A stretch of 64,000 nucleotides of DNA from Leclercia sp. 29361 (GTDB lineage Bacteria > Pseudomonadota > Gammaproteobacteria > Enterobacterales > Enterobacteriaceae). Location of the stretch: NCBI RefSeq assembly GCF_011290365.1, contig NZ_CP049786.1, forward strand, positions 682,001-746,000. The letters run 5' to 3'. Position numbers and translations under genes: made by a program. The notes below the pieces were generated by a model. The model saw only the letters and a list, made by a program, of their open reading frames with translations. It did not search any database and was not told where the DNA came from. Positions 47,125 through 56,775 of the stretch are shown one piece after another. Position 1 is the stretch's first letter; each line of letters begins with the position of its first letter.

Positions 47125-49062
47125 GTGGTAAAAGCCAAACAGGTGGCCTGGCAAGTGCTGGCTGCCAGCGTATGCGTGCTGACCATCAGCAGCGCGGCGC
47201 GAGCCGATTCACTGGATGAACAACGTAACCGCTATGCCCAGATCAAACAGGCATGGGATCAGCGGCAGATGGAGACGGTGCAGGCCCTGATGCCGACACT
47301 GAAAGACTATCCGCTGTATCCGTATCTGGAATACCGTCAGCTGACTGACGATCTGATGAACCAGCCGACCGTCACCGTCAAAAACTTTATTCAGGCCAAT
47401 CCGACGCTGCCGCCCGCGCGTACCTTGCAGTCGCGCTTTGTGAACGAGCTGGCGCGTCGGGAAGACTGGCGTGGCCTGCTGGCCTTTAGCCCGGATAAGC
47501 CTGGCACCACCGAAGCGCAGTGCAACTACTACTACGCGAAGTGGGCGACGGGTCAGCAGGAAGAGGCCTGGAACGGCGCTAAAGAGCTGTGGCTGACCGG
47601 CAAAAGCCAGCCGAACGCCTGCGACTCGCTGTTTGGCGCCTGGCGCGCGTCCGGCAAGCAGGATCCACTGGCCTATCTCGAGCGCATCCGGCTGGCGATG
47701 AAAGCGGGTAATACCCGTCTGGTGACCACCCTCGCCGGGCAGATGCCGCCGGAGTACCAGACCATCTCCAGCGCCCTGATCCAACTGGCGAACGATCCGA
47801 AGACGGTGATGGATTTTGCCCGCAACACCGGCGCTACCGATTTTACCCGTCAGATGGCGGCAGTGGCCTTTACCAGCGTGGCGCGGGATGACGTGGAAAA
47901 CGCCCGGCTGATGATCCCGTCCCTGGCCCAGGCACAGCAGCTGAATGACGATCAGACCCAGGAGCTGCGCGATATCGTGGCGTGGCGTCTGATGGGCAAT
48001 GACCTTACCGACGAGCAGGCACGCTGGCGCGATGATGCCATCATGCGTTCAAACTCCACGTCGCTGGTAGAGCGCCGGGTGCGTATGGCGCTGGGCAACG
48101 GCGATCGCCGCGGCCTGAACACCTGGCTGGCACGTCTGCCGATGGAAGCCAAAGAGAAAGACGAGTGGCGCTACTGGCAGGCCGATCTCCTGCTGGAGCG
48201 GGGACGGGAGGATGAGGCGAAATCGATCCTGCACGCCCTGATGCAGCAGCGTGGTTTCTATCCGATGGCGGCGGCTCAGCGCCTTGGCGAAGAGTACAGC
48301 CTTAAGATTGATAAAGCCCCGGCCGGCGTCAATGCGGCGCTGGTGAACGGGCCGGAGATGGCGCGAGTGCGTGAGCTGATGTACTGGAATCTGGATAACA
48401 CCGCCCGCAGTGAATGGGCGAATCTGGTTACCAGCCGCACCGTAGATGAGAAAGCCCAGCTGGCGCGCTATGCCTTTGATAACCGCTGGTGGGATCTGAG
48501 CGTGCAGGCGACGATCGCCGGCAAGCTGTGGGATCATCTCGAAGAGCGCTTCCCGCTGGCCTATAACGATCTGTTCAAGCGCTACACCAGCGGGAAAGAG
48601 ATTCCGCAGAGCTATGCGATGGCGATTGCCCGTCAGGAGAGCGCCTGGAACCCGAAAGTGCGCTCGCCGGTGGGGGCCAGCGGTCTGATGCAGGTGATGC
48701 CGGCCACCGCCGCCCATACGGTGAAGAAGTTTTCTATTCCGGGCTACAGCAGCCCATCGCAGCTGCTGGATCCGGAGACCAACATCAATATCGGCACCAC
48801 CTATCTGCAGAGCGTCTACGACCAGTTCGGTCAGAACCGTATCTTCGCCTCGGCGGCCTATAACGCTGGTCCAGGACGGGTGCGCACCTGGCTTGGTAAC
48901 AGCGCCGGACGCATCGACGCGGTGGCCTTTGTCGAGAGCATTCCGTTCTCGGAAACCCGCGGCTATGTGAAGAACGTGCTGGCGTATGATGCTTACTATC
49001 GCTACTTCATGGGAGAGAAAGATGCCCTGATGAGCGACAGTGAGTGGCAGCGACGTTACTGA
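47125..49062 (+). CDS. slt: Soluble lytic murein transglycosylase Slt70
   Basis: Periplasmic exo-acting transglycosylase that cleaves glycan strands of peptidoglycan to 1,6-anhydromuropeptides. It has 645 residues, as in E. coli, starting at GTG. A signal peptide (VLAASVCVLTISSAARA, cut after ARA near 27) is followed by a superhelical U/L domain of alpha-helical repeats. The C-terminal lysozyme-like domain carries the catalytic glutamate in AIARQESAWNPKV (about 500-512), followed by SPVGASGLMQVMPATA and AAYNAGPGRV. Divergent from ettA; trpR follows. Confidence 0.96.
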   Translation: MVKAKQVAWQVLAASVCVLTISSAARADSLDEQRNRYAQIKQAWDQRQMETVQALMPTLKDYPLYPYLEYRQLTDDLMNQPTVTVKNFIQANPTLPPARTLQSRFVNELARREDWRGLLAFSPDKPGTTEAQCNYYYAKWATGQQEEAWNGAKELWLTGKSQPNACDSLFGAWRASGKQDPLAYLERIRLAMKAGNTRLVTTLAGQMPPEYQTISSALIQLANDPKTVMDFARNTGATDFTRQMAAVAFTSVARDDVENARLMIPSLAQAQQLNDDQTQELRDIVAWRLMGNDLTDEQARWRDDAIMRSNSTSLVERRVRMALGNGDRRGLNTWLARLPMEAKEKDEWRYWQADLLLERGREDEAKSILHALMQQRGFYPMAAAQRLGEEYSLKIDKAPAGVNAALVNGPEMARVRELMYWNLDNTARSEWANLVTSRTVDEKAQLARYAFDNRWWDLSVQATIAGKLWDHLEERFPLAYNDLFKRYTSGKEIPQSYAMAIARQESAWNPKVRSPVGASGLMQVMPATAAHTVKKFSIPGYSSPSQLLDPETNINIGTTYLQSVYDQFGQNRIFASAAYNAGPGRVRTWLGNSAGRIDAVAFVESIPFSETRGYVKNVLAYDAYYRYFMGEKDALMSDSEWQRRY

Positions 49063-49083
49063 TCGGTGTGGGTTATGTTATGC

Positions 49084-49105
49084 TTGTACTCGTTTAAGAG
49101 TACAA
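49084..49105. promoter_or_regulatory. trp operator of trpR (autoregulation)
   Basis: TTGTACTC-GTTTAA-GAGTACAA, perfect 8-base arms carrying the GTAC half-sites recognised by TrpR, 13 bases before the trpR start codon. Confidence 0.88.
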
Positions 49106-49118
49106 CAGGCGGCATAAC

Positions 49119-49448
49119 ATGACCCAGCATTCCCCATATTCATCGGCGATGGCCGAACAACGTCATCAGGAGTGGCTTCGTTTTGTGGAGCTGCTTCGTG
49201 CATCTTATGACCAGGATTTGCATCTGCCGCTGCTGCAGCTGATGCTCACCCCCGACGAGCGTGAGGCGCTGGGTACGCGGGTGCGGATCATCGAGGAGTT
49301 ACTCCGCGGTGAGATGAGCCAGCGTGAGCTGAAAAGCGAGCTGGGGGCAGGGATAGCGACTATCACCCGCGGATCGAACAGCCTGAAATCGGCGCCGGTT
49401 GAACTGCGCCACTGGCTCGAACAGGTATTGCTTGAGGGCAAACCGTAG
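49119..49448 (+). CDS. trpR: Trp operon repressor TrpR
   Basis: Dimeric all-helical repressor that binds DNA when loaded with L-tryptophan and controls trp, aroH, mtr and itself. It has 109 residues (E. coli 108). The helix-turn-helix is [20 protein letters not shown] (about 67-86). Tryptophan-site residues are in the conserved [14 protein letters not shown]. Its own operator lies immediately upstream. It follows slt by 56 bases. Confidence 0.96.
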   Translation: MTQHSPYSSAMAEQRHQEWLRFVELLRASYDQDLHLPLLQLMLTPDEREALGTRVRIIEELLRGEMSQRELKSELGAGIATITRGSNSLKSAPVELRHWLEQVLLEGKP

Positions 49449-49476
49449 GCCGGATAAGGCGCAGCCGCCATCCGGC
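49445..49476 (-). repeat. REP unit between trpR and yjjX
   Basis: GTAGGCCGGATAAGGCGCAGCC closing with ATCCGGC; both arms carry the compensating G-A/T-C change, so the stem is preserved. It overlaps the trpR stop codon. Confidence 0.75.
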
Positions 49477-49478
49477 AA

Positions 49479-49994
49479 TTAACGGTAAATCGCGTTATGA
49501 AACGGGCTTAACGCCAGAATCACCGCCTGATGGTAAACGCTTGAGCGCGTCAGTGCCCCGGCGGTAAAGACGCCAATCGCCCCCTCTTTGCGACCAATCT
49601 CATCAATGCCCGTGTAGTGTGACATCACCGGGCCCAGCGCTTCACCTGCGCGCACTTTATCCAGGATCACTTCCGGCAGCGGCAGGGTGGCCGAGCGTGC
49701 CTCACCGCGCTGGTCGCGGCTCTCGATAACCACCCAGCTAAAGGTGGCCCCTTCGTCAATACCGGCTTCAATCGCCACCCAAAAATCGGCATCTGGACGA
49801 GCCAGCCTGGCGTTAGCCACGCGATTGCGTGCGCCAGCCCGGGTTTCTTCGCTGCCGAATGGCTGTTCCGGGACGCCGCTCTCGACGCTGACGGAGGCAA
49901 TATGGCAGGATCCTTCGCCGAAGATCTTGTCAAATGCCCTTAGAATTGCCTGAATTTTGGCAGGATTAGTGGTAGCAGAGACAACCTGGTGCAT
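49479..49994 (-). CDS. yjjX: Inosine/xanthosine triphosphatase YjjX
   Basis: House-cleaning phosphatase that hydrolyses non-canonical ITP and XTP. It has 171 residues (E. coli 170) from the ATG at 49994 ([18 protein letters not shown]). The Maf/HAM1-like features are present: [20 protein letters not shown] (about 38-57), WVAIEAGID and [18 protein letters not shown]. An open extension to 50045 overlaps the gpmB start and lacks homology. Divergent from gpmB with 49 bases between start codons. Confidence 0.93.
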   Translation of the reverse strand: MHQVVSATTNPAKIQAILRAFDKIFGEGSCHIASVSVESGVPEQPFGSEETRAGARNRVANARLARPDADFWVAIEAGIDEGATFSWVVIESRDQRGEARSATLPLPEVILDKVRAGEALGPVMSHYTGIDEIGRKEGAIGVFTAGALTRSSVYHQAVILALSPFHNAIYR

Positions 49995-50043
49995 AATTAA
50001 GCCTAACTCTAAAAATATCATCGCAGTATAACGGAAAAAAAGC

Positions 50044-50691
50044 ATGTTACAGGTATACCTTGTTCGCCACGGTGAAACGCAGTGGAACGCCGAGCGACGT
50101 ATTCAAGGCCAGTCAGACAGTCCACTTACGGCCAAGGGTGAGGAACAGGCCCGGCAGGTTGGCGAACGCGCCAGAACACTGGGCATCACTCACATCATCG
50201 CCAGCGATTTAGGTCGCACGCGGCGCACAGCAGAGATCATCGCGCGGGCCTGCGGCTGCGATGTCACTGTGGATGCCCGCCTGCGCGAGCTGGACATGGG
50301 GGTGCTGGAGAAGCGGCTTATCGATACCCTGACCGAAGAGGAAGAGGCATGGCGTCGTACGCTGGTTAACGGCTCTGAAGATGGCCGCATACCGGAAGGC
50401 GAATCGATGCTGGAGATGAGCGAGCGTATGCACGCGGCGCTGGCGGCCTGTCTGGAGCTGCCTGAGGGCAGTCGACCGCTGCTGGTAAGTCACGGTATGG
50501 CGCTGGGTTGCCTGGTCAGTACCATCCTCGGACTGCCGGCATGGGCTGAGCGTCGCCTGCGTCTGCGTAACTGCTCGCTTTCCCGCATCGATTATCAGCA
50601 GAGTCCGTGGCTGGCGTCAGGCTGGATTGTGGAGATGGCAGGGGATATCTCGCATCTCGATGCCCCTGCGTTAGATGAGCTACAGCGTTAA
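50044..50691 (+). CDS. gpmB: Phosphoglycerate-mutase-like phosphatase GpmB (YtjC)
   Basis: Histidine-phosphatase superfamily member; in E. coli it has little mutase activity and is regarded as a phosphatase (sugar or serine phosphates have been proposed). It has 215 residues. The phospho-histidine motif [10 protein letters not shown] (His9) is at the start. The second histidine is in [10 protein letters not shown] (about 145-154), and the RELDMG stretch contains the acid. Convergent with rob: the two stop codons share the bases TTAA at 50688-50691. Confidence 0.93.
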   Translation: MLQVYLVRHGETQWNAERRIQGQSDSPLTAKGEEQARQVGERARTLGITHIIASDLGRTRRTAEIIARACGCDVTVDARLRELDMGVLEKRLIDTLTEEEEAWRRTLVNGSEDGRIPEGESMLEMSERMHAALAACLELPEGSRPLLVSHGMALGCLVSTILGLPAWAERRLRLRNCSLSRIDYQQSPWLASGWIVEMAGDISHLDAPALDELQR

Positions 50692-51557
50692 CGGCGAACA
50701 GGAATCAGGTATTCGCAGCGCAAATCGATTGGGCGTTCATCCGGTTTAACATCCGTTGACGGATAGTAACGCTCAATATCCTGACCCTTTCTGCGATTCA
50801 GGTTCAGCATCGGCATGCAGGTACCGTACACCGTCATGATGAAGTCCTGTACGCCGGTGCCCAGCCCTTCGTAGGTGAACATCACGTATTCCCCCCCTTC
50901 CACGACCACCGGTTTCGATCCCTGGATATAGCCGTTGGCCATCTCAGGCGTTAACGCCGTGGTGTAGAAGACCTCCTGCTCGTCATCTTTTTCCAGACTT
51001 GGACGCGTCTCGTTCAGGCCATACAGCAGCGGCGGAATGGCCGGGGCGTGGCTGAGGAAATCACGCCAGAACTGGACCCGCATCTGGTGACGGAACTCGG
51101 AGATCTGCTCCAGCGAGCAAGAGTAGCTTTGGGTGGTGCCGATCAGGTGGGTTTCCGGCAGGGTGACCATCTCGTGCTTCGGCATCTCGAATTCGCCCAG
51201 ACGCAGCGGCGGGCGCATCCCGAATGAACTCCAGTCCGGCGAGCGACGATAGAGCGCAGGGGTCAACGAGAACTGTTTTTTGAACGCGCGGGTAAAGGTC
51301 TGCTGCGAATCAAAACGATACTGTAAGGCGATGTCCAGAATAGGACGCGCGGTCAGGCGAAGCGCCACGGCGGATTTGGAAAGTCGACGCGCGCGGATAT
51401 AGGCGCCGATGGCGTGACCGGTGACATCCTTGAACATCCGTTGTAAATGCCACTTAGAATATCCCGCTTTTGCCGCCACATTATCGAGTGACAAAGGCTG
51501 GTCCAGATGGCCTTCCAGCCAGGTAAGAAGATCGCGAATAATTCCAGCCTGATCCAT
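50688..51557 (-). CDS. rob: Right-origin-binding / AraC-type activator Rob
   Basis: Constitutive activator of the mar/sox/rob regulon (efflux, superoxide and solvent resistance); it also binds oriC. It has 289 residues, equal to E. coli. The N-terminal AraC domain has two helix-turn-helix units: LSLDNVAAKAGYSKWHLQRM (about 21-40) and PILDIALQYRFDSQQTFTRA (about 71-90). The C-terminal GyrI-like domain (about 120-289) binds bile salts or dipyridyl in E. coli. Divergent from creA with a 214-base gap. Confidence 0.96.
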   Translation of the reverse strand: MDQAGIIRDLLTWLEGHLDQPLSLDNVAAKAGYSKWHLQRMFKDVTGHAIGAYIRARRLSKSAVALRLTARPILDIALQYRFDSQQTFTRAFKKQFSLTPALYRRSPDWSSFGMRPPLRLGEFEMPKHEMVTLPETHLIGTTQSYSCSLEQISEFRHQMRVQFWRDFLSHAPAIPPLLYGLNETRPSLEKDDEQEVFYTTALTPEMANGYIQGSKPVVVEGGEYVMFTYEGLGTGVQDFIMTVYGTCMPMLNLNRRKGQDIERYYPSTDVKPDERPIDLRCEYLIPVRR

Positions 51558-51771
51558 ATACTATCCTCATCCTTAATACAGCAGACACCCTGCTAAACAG
51601 GTTAGCGGATAATAGCATTTTTTGATGTTTTAGCATTCAGTGTTTTTTTTGCGCTTAAATGCGCTTTGCCCGGCATTTCGGGGAGATATATTCTAATCCT
51701 GTGATCTGGCTACCTTTTTTCTCATCATTGTTGAATAATGACGCAATGTAATTTTCAAATATGGTAACAAT

Positions 51772-52242
51772 ATGAAATACAAGACATTGATCCTTACTAC
51801 GCTGCTTTTATTAACCGGACATGCCGCGCAGGCAGAAGAAATTGGTTCCGTTGATACCGTATTTAAGGTTTTCGGGCCTGACCATAAAATCGTTGTTGAA
51901 GCCTTTGACGATCCCGAAGTGAAAAATGTGACCTGCTATATCAGCCGGGCCAAAACCGGCGGTATTAAAGGCGGACTGGGACTGGCGGAAGATACCTCCG
52001 ATGCGGCGATCTCCTGCCAGCAGGTGGGGCCGGTTGAGCTGAGCGATAAGATTAAAAACGGCAAGTCGCAGGGCGAAGTGGTATTCCAGAAACGCACCTC
52101 GTTAGTGTTCAAAAAACTGCAGGTCGTGCGTTTCTATGATGCGAAGCGTAATACGCTGGCCTATCTGGCCTACTCGGATAAGGTCGTGGAGGGCTCGCCG
52201 AAAAATGCCCTCAGCGCGGTGCCGATCATGCCGTGGCATTAA
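51772..52242 (+). CDS. creA: CreA periplasmic protein
   Basis: Function unknown; first gene of the creABCD operon. It has 156 residues (E. coli 157). The signal peptide is [16 protein letters not shown] (cleaved near residue 21). The mature part is a single domain with [40 protein letters not shown] and paired cysteines (NVTCYIS, AISCQQ) that could form a disulphide in the periplasm. It is 14 bases from creB, so cotranscribed. Confidence 0.92.
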   Translation: MKYKTLILTTLLLLTGHAAQAEEIGSVDTVFKVFGPDHKIVVEAFDDPEVKNVTCYISRAKTGGIKGGLGLAEDTSDAAISCQQVGPVELSDKIKNGKSQGEVVFQKRTSLVFKKLQVVRFYDAKRNTLAYLAYSDKVVEGSPKNALSAVPIMPWH

Positions 52243-52256
52243 ATCAGGACTATCCC

Positions 52257-52946
52257 ATGCAGCAACCCGTGGTCTGGTTGGTTGAAGACGAAATCAGTAT
52301 CGCTGATACGCTGATCTACATGCTCCAGCAGGAGGGCTTTGCGGTAAAGGCCTTCGAACGCGGCCTGCCCGTGCTGGAAGAAGCGCGTCGGCAGATCCCG
52401 GCGCTTGCCATTCTGGATGTCGGCCTGCCGGACATCAGCGGCTTTGAGCTGTGTCGCCAGCTGCTGGCGCTGCATCCCGCGCTGCCGGTGCTGTTCCTGA
52501 CCGCCCGCAGCGATGAGGTAGATAAATTGCTCGGGCTGGAGATTGGCGCGGATGATTACGTCGCCAAACCTTTTTCACCCCGGGAAGTATGCGCCCGGGT
52601 GCGAACCATTTTACGGCGGATGCAAAAATCCGCCGCGCCGTCCGATATCGTCCGTATCGGCGAGTTTGAACTGAATGAGCCCGCCGCCCGCATCAGCTGG
52701 TACGGAGAGCCGCTGCCGCTGACGCGCTACGAGTTTCTGCTGCTCAAAACGCTGCTGAACGCGCCAGGCCGCGTCTATTCCCGTCAGCAGCTGATGGATA
52801 AAGTCTGGGGAGAGGAGGGCGATAGCTACGATCGCACCGTGGACACCCATATCAAAACCTTGCGCGCCAAGCTGCGGGCGGTGAATGACCAGCTTTCTCC
52901 CATCAGCACTCACCGCGGCATGGGCTACAGCCTGGGACTGTATTAA
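52257..52946 (+). CDS. creB: Response regulator CreB
   Basis: OmpR-family response regulator, phosphorylated by CreC during growth on fermentation products in minimal medium. It binds cre tags (TTCAC-N6-TTCAC). It has 229 residues from the ATG at 52257, after an AGGA ribosome site. The receiver domain has Asp54 in AILDVGLPD as phosphoacceptor and the conserved Lys in VAKPFSP. The winged-helix output domain is about 130-229 (LTRYEFLLLKTLLNAPG, DRTVDTHIKTLRAKLR). The stop overlaps the creC start by one base. An upstream in-frame start at 52233 lies within creA and is less likely. Confidence 0.95.
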   Translation: MQQPVVWLVEDEISIADTLIYMLQQEGFAVKAFERGLPVLEEARRQIPALAILDVGLPDISGFELCRQLLALHPALPVLFLTARSDEVDKLLGLEIGADDYVAKPFSPREVCARVRTILRRMQKSAAPSDIVRIGEFELNEPAARISWYGEPLPLTRYEFLLLKTLLNAPGRVYSRQQLMDKVWGEEGDSYDRTVDTHIKTLRAKLRAVNDQLSPISTHRGMGYSLGLY

Positions 52947-54370
52947 TGCGCATTGGCATGCGGCTGTTGCTGGGGTACTTCCTGATTGTGGCTATCGCGG
53001 CATGGTTTGTGCTGTCGATCTTTGTCCAGGAGGTGAAGCCCGGCGTGCGCAGGGCCACGGAAGGGACGCTGATCGACACCGCCACGCTGCTGGCCGAAGT
53101 CGGACGCGAGGATCTGCTCTCGGGCGATGCGCAGCGGGGCAGGCTGGCGCAGGCTTTTTCGCAGCTTCATCAGCGACCTTTTCGCGCCAATATCGGCGGC
53201 ATTCACAAAGTGCGTAACGAATATCACGTCTACATGACTGATGCCCGTGGTCGGGTGGTGTTTGATTCCGCCGGGCTGGCGGTGGGCCAGGATTACTCGC
53301 GCTGGAACGATGTCTGGCTGACCCTGCGCGGTGAATATGGCGCCCGCAGCACCCCGGGCAATCCGGACGATCCTGAGAGTACGGTGATGTACGTGGCCGC
53401 GCCGGTGGTCGATCAGGGCAGGATTATCGGCGTACTGTCGGTCGGCAAACCCAACAGCGCGATGGCCCCGGTCATCAAGCGCAGCGAGCGGCGGATCCTG
53501 TGGGCCGGTGGGGCGCTGCTGGGTATTGCGTTGCTGATTGGTCTTGCGGTGGCCTGGTGGATCAATCGCTCGATTCACACCCTGTCGCGCTATGCCGACT
53601 CGGTTACCAGCGATACCCCGCTGCCGTTGCCCGATCCGGGAAGCAGCGAACTGCGCAAGCTGGCGCAGGCCCTGGAGAATATGCGTATTCGCCTTGAGGG
53701 GAAAAATTATATTGAACACTATGTTCATGCCCTCACCCACGAGCTGAAAAGCCCGTTAGCCGCGATCCGCGGCGCGGCGGAGATTCTGGCAGAACAGCCG
53801 CCGCCCCAGGTAGCTGCCCGCTTTATCGACAATATTCTGGTGCAAAATGCGCGAATGCAGTCGCTGGTGGAAAAGCTTCTCGCTCAGGCCCGGCTGGAAA
53901 ATCGGGTAGAGATTGTTCCGGTGAGCGTCAGCGTTGACGCGCTCTTTACGCGGCTCGCCGATGCGCGGGCGGTAACGCTCGCAGCGAAAAATATCACCCT
54001 GACCCGTCAGCGCACGCCGTGCTGCGTGGCGGGCGATCCCGACCTGCTTGAGCAGGCGCTGGGTAACTTGCTGGACAATGCGATCGACTTCACCCCGCAG
54101 GGTGGGGCGATCCAGCTTGCGGCCACGGAAGCCCACGGGCAGGTGAACATTACCGTGACCGACAGCGGCAGCGGGATCCCGGACTACGCCCTGGCGCGGA
54201 TTTTTGAACGCTTCTATTCGCTCCCGCGGGAGAACGGGCTGAAAAGCAGCGGGCTCGGGTTGGCCTTTGTTCAGGAGGTGGCGCGTCTGCATCAGGGCAG
54301 TATTGATTTGCAGAATCGCTCTGCCGGCGGCGTGACGGCTACGCTGACGCTTCACCGTCCCTTCACATAA
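52946..54370 (+). CDS. creC: Sensor histidine kinase CreC
   Basis: Inner-membrane kinase of the CreBC system. It has 474 residues, as in E. coli. TM1 is LLLGYFLIVAIAAWFVLSIF (about 6-25). The periplasmic sensor domain is about 26-185, with YHVYMTDARGRVVFDSAG of the double-Cache type. TM2 is ALLGIALLIGLAVAWWI. HAMP follows, then the H-box HALTHELKSPLAAIRG and the ATP-binding N box LGNLLDNAIDF with GSGIPDYALARIFERF. Its 3' end contains the cre tag for creD. Confidence 0.95.
   Translation: MRIGMRLLLGYFLIVAIAAWFVLSIFVQEVKPGVRRATEGTLIDTATLLAEVGREDLLSGDAQRGRLAQAFSQLHQRPFRANIGGIHKVRNEYHVYMTDARGRVVFDSAGLAVGQDYSRWNDVWLTLRGEYGARSTPGNPDDPESTVMYVAAPVVDQGRIIGVLSVGKPNSAMAPVIKRSERRILWAGGALLGIALLIGLAVAWWINRSIHTLSRYADSVTSDTPLPLPDPGSSELRKLAQALENMRIRLEGKNYIEHYVHALTHELKSPLAAIRGAAEILAEQPPPQVAARFIDNILVQNARMQSLVEKLLAQARLENRVEIVPVSVSVDALFTRLADARAVTLAAKNITLTRQRTPCCVAGDPDLLEQALGNLLDNAIDFTPQGGAIQLAATEAHGQVNITVTDSGSGIPDYALARIFERFYSLPRENGLKSSGLGLAFVQEVARLHQGSIDLQNRSAGGVTATLTLHRPFT
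54351..54366 (+). promoter_or_regulatory. cre tag (CreB binding site) before creD
   Basis: TTCAC-CGTCCC-TTCAC, an exact match to the CreB direct-repeat consensus with 6-base spacing, overlapping the last codons of creC, 63 bases before the creD start. Confidence 0.9.
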
Positions 54371-54428
54371 CTTCAAACTGGCCCCACATAGCGCAGTTAG
54401 GCTCTCCTCATCACAAAGGAGAGCCACT

Positions 54429-55778
54429 ATGAAATCCCCCCTGTTCTGGAAAGTCAGCACCCTGTTGGGGTGCATCCTGCTGTTACTCGTCCCGCTGTTT
54501 ATGGTGGGTAATCTGATTTCGGAGCGCGAGAGCTATCGCAACGAGGTCGAAAACACCCTGCGCCAAAGTACCAGTGGTCCACAGCAGCTGGTTGGCCCGC
54601 TTGTCGCCATTCCGGTGACGGAAACTTACTTCAAGGCTGAGGAGGGAAAGCAGGTTGAATATAAAAAGCGCTACATGCACTTCATCCTGCCGGAGTCGCT
54701 GCAGGTCAACGGTAATCAGCACGTTGAGTCGCGAAGCATCGGGATTTATGACGGGCAGATCTGGAATACTGAGCTAAAAATCAGCGCCCGATTTACGCTC
54801 GATGAACTGGATCAGCTGAAGGGTGAAACCATGACCCTGGGGAAACCCTTTATCGTGGTCGGCGTCGGGGATGCGCGAGGCATTGGCGCGGTCAGCGTTT
54901 CAAAAATCAATGGTGAGACGTTAAGCATCGAGCCGGGGGCGGGGGTTTACGGGACGTTATCCGGCATTCACATGCCGCTGAGTGATAAAGCCCTCGAGTC
55001 TAAAAGCTTCCCGCTGGAGATGTCTCTGAACCTGACCGGTACCGGCAGCTTTGCGGTGGTTCCGGTGGGGCGTAAAAGCGCCATGACCCTCAACAGCAAC
55101 TGGCCGCATCCGGGGTTTATGGGCAATTACCTGCCGGTTAAACATCAGATTAGCGATTCCGGTTTCCAGGCTAACTGGCAGAGCAGCTGGTTCGCCAATA
55201 ATCTCGGAGGCTGGTTCAACGACAACGATGTTCCTGAATGGAGTGCGATCCCGGCCTTTAGCGTCACGGTCGCGACCCCTGCGGATCAGTATCAGCTCAC
55301 GGATCGCGCAATCAAGTACGCCATTCTGCTGATTGCCCTGACCTTTATGGCCTTCTTTGTCTTCGAAACCCTGACCGGGCTGCGCCTGCACCCGATGCAG
55401 TATCTGCTGGTCGGGCTGTCGCTGGTGCTGTTCTATCTGGTACTGCTGGCGTTGTCTGAGCATGTAGGCTTTACGCCCGCCTGGATTATTGCCAGCTTGG
55501 TGGGGGCGGTCATGAACGGTATTTACCTGCAGGCGGTGCTGAAAAGCTGGAAGCTCAGCGGCATGTTTGTGCTGGCGTTGCTGGGGCTGGACGTGGTGAT
55601 GTGGTTCCTGCTGCGATCGGAGGACAGTGCGCTGCTGCTGGGTTCAGCCGTGCTGGCGCTGGCCTTGTTCGCGGTGATGTATCTGACTCGTCACTTTGAC
55701 TGGTACTCGCTTTCACAGCCAAAGCGTCCACAGCCACCGGCGGAACCGGATACAGAGGTGATGCGGTTATGGAAATAA
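54429..55778 (+). CDS. creD: Inner membrane protein CreD
   Basis: Strongest member of the Cre regulon; its overexpression affects colicin E2 tolerance and beta-lactam response in relatives, but its biochemical role is unknown. It has 449 residues (E. coli 450). TM1 is LLGCILLLLVPLFMVGNLI (about 13-31). A large periplasmic domain (about 35-295) follows, then about five C-terminal helices starting AILLIALTFMAFFVFETLTG. The short tail is Pro-rich. Read from its own cre tag as well as the operon promoter; ended by a two-way terminator shared with arcA. Confidence 0.94.
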   Translation: MKSPLFWKVSTLLGCILLLLVPLFMVGNLISERESYRNEVENTLRQSTSGPQQLVGPLVAIPVTETYFKAEEGKQVEYKKRYMHFILPESLQVNGNQHVESRSIGIYDGQIWNTELKISARFTLDELDQLKGETMTLGKPFIVVGVGDARGIGAVSVSKINGETLSIEPGAGVYGTLSGIHMPLSDKALESKSFPLEMSLNLTGTGSFAVVPVGRKSAMTLNSNWPHPGFMGNYLPVKHQISDSGFQANWQSSWFANNLGGWFNDNDVPEWSAIPAFSVTVATPADQYQLTDRAIKYAILLIALTFMAFFVFETLTGLRLHPMQYLLVGLSLVLFYLVLLALSEHVGFTPAWIIASLVGAVMNGIYLQAVLKSWKLSGMFVLALLGLDVVMWFLLRSEDSALLLGSAVLALALFAVMYLTRHFDWYSLSQPKRPQPPAEPDTEVMRLWK

Positions 55779-55779
55779 A

Positions 55780-55805
55780 AAAACGGCGCGAAAGCGCCGT
55801 TTTTT
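55780..55805. terminator. Bidirectional terminator between creD and arcA
   Basis: ACGGCGC-GAAA-GCGCCGT with A-run before and T-run after; a GNRA-type tetraloop caps it. Confidence 0.93.
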
Positions 55806-55822
55806 ATGGCCGATGTGCAGAA

Positions 55823-56539
55823 TTACTCCTGCAGGTCACCGCAGAAACGATAGCCTTCACCATGGATGGTGGCGATGATTTCCGGGGTATCCGGCGTGGA
55901 TTCGAAGTGTTTACGAATACGGCGGATGGTGACATCAACGGTACGGTCGTGCGGCTTCAGCTCACGGCCGGTCATTTTTTTCAGCAGTTCTGCACGGGAC
56001 TGGATCTTGCCCGGGTTTTCGCAGAAGTGCAGCATGGCGCGGAATTCACTGCGCGGCAGTTTGTACTGGTCACCCTGTGGGCTCACCAGAGAACGGCTAT
56101 TAATATCAAGTTCCCAGCCGTTGAATTTGTAGCTGTCTACGCTACGACGCTCTTCGCTGACCGTGCCCAGATTCATGGTACGGGACAGCAGATTGCGGGC
56201 ACGAATGGTTAACTCGCGAGGGTTAAACGGTTTGGTGATGTAGTCATCCGCACCGATTTCCAGGCCAAGAATTTTATCAACTTCATTGTCGCGGCCGGTC
56301 AGGAACATTAACGCAACGTTCGCCTGCTCACGCAGTTCGCGCGCCAGCAGAAGGCCGTTTTTACCCGGCAGGTTAATGTCCATGATGACCAGGTTGATAT
56401 CATTTTCAGAAAGGATCTGATGCATCTCTGCGCCATCGGTCGCTTCAAAGACATCGTAGCCTTCTGCTTCGAAAATGCTCTTTAACGTGTTGCGTGTTAC
56501 CAACTCGTCTTCAACGATAAGAATGTGCGGGGTCTGCAT
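55823..56539 (-). CDS. arcA: Aerobic respiration control response regulator ArcA
   Basis: OmpR-family regulator phosphorylated by ArcB under microaerobic or anaerobic conditions. It represses TCA cycle and respiratory genes and activates some fermentative ones. It has 238 residues, equal to E. coli. Receiver domain 1-122 with Asp54 (VIMDINLPG) and Lys in YITKPFNP; winged-helix domain about 135-235 ([32 protein letters not shown]). The long upstream region (56540-57174) holds an FNR-like site and yjjY on the other strand. Confidence 0.97.
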   Translation of the reverse strand: MQTPHILIVEDELVTRNTLKSIFEAEGYDVFEATDGAEMHQILSENDINLVIMDINLPGKNGLLLARELREQANVALMFLTGRDNEVDKILGLEIGADDYITKPFNPRELTIRARNLLSRTMNLGTVSEERRSVDSYKFNGWELDINSRSLVSPQGDQYKLPRSEFRAMLHFCENPGKIQSRAELLKKMTGRELKPHDRTVDVTIRRIRKHFESTPDTPEIIATIHGEGYRFCGDLQE

Positions 56540-56634
56540 GTTTGCTACCTAAATTGCCAACTAAATCGAAACAGGAAGTACAAAAGTCCCTGACCTGCCT
56601 GATACATGCCACAAATTAACATGACCGGCGTAAC

Positions 56635-56775
56635 GTGACTAAAGTACGTAATTGCGTTCTTGATGCACTTTCCATCAACGTCAACAACATCATTAGCTTG
56701 GTCGTGGGTACTTTCCCTCTGGACCCGACAGTGTCAAAAACGGCTGTCATCCTAACCATTTTAACAGCAACATAA
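56635..56775 (+). CDS. yjjY: Small protein YjjY (uncertain)
   Basis: 46 codons, opposite to the arcA leader. The translated sequence (TKVRNCVLDALSINVNNI...) is almost the same as E. coli YjjY as I remember it, ending TILTAT. The start here is GTG, and no good ribosome site precedes it. The peptide is neutral to hydrophobic, with no clear membrane segment. The nucleotide sequence itself is unusually conserved through and beyond the ORF, so the conservation may reflect arcA control rather than coding. Function unknown. Confidence 0.5.
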   Translation: MTKVRNCVLDALSINVNNIISLVVGTFPLDPTVSKTAVILTILTAT

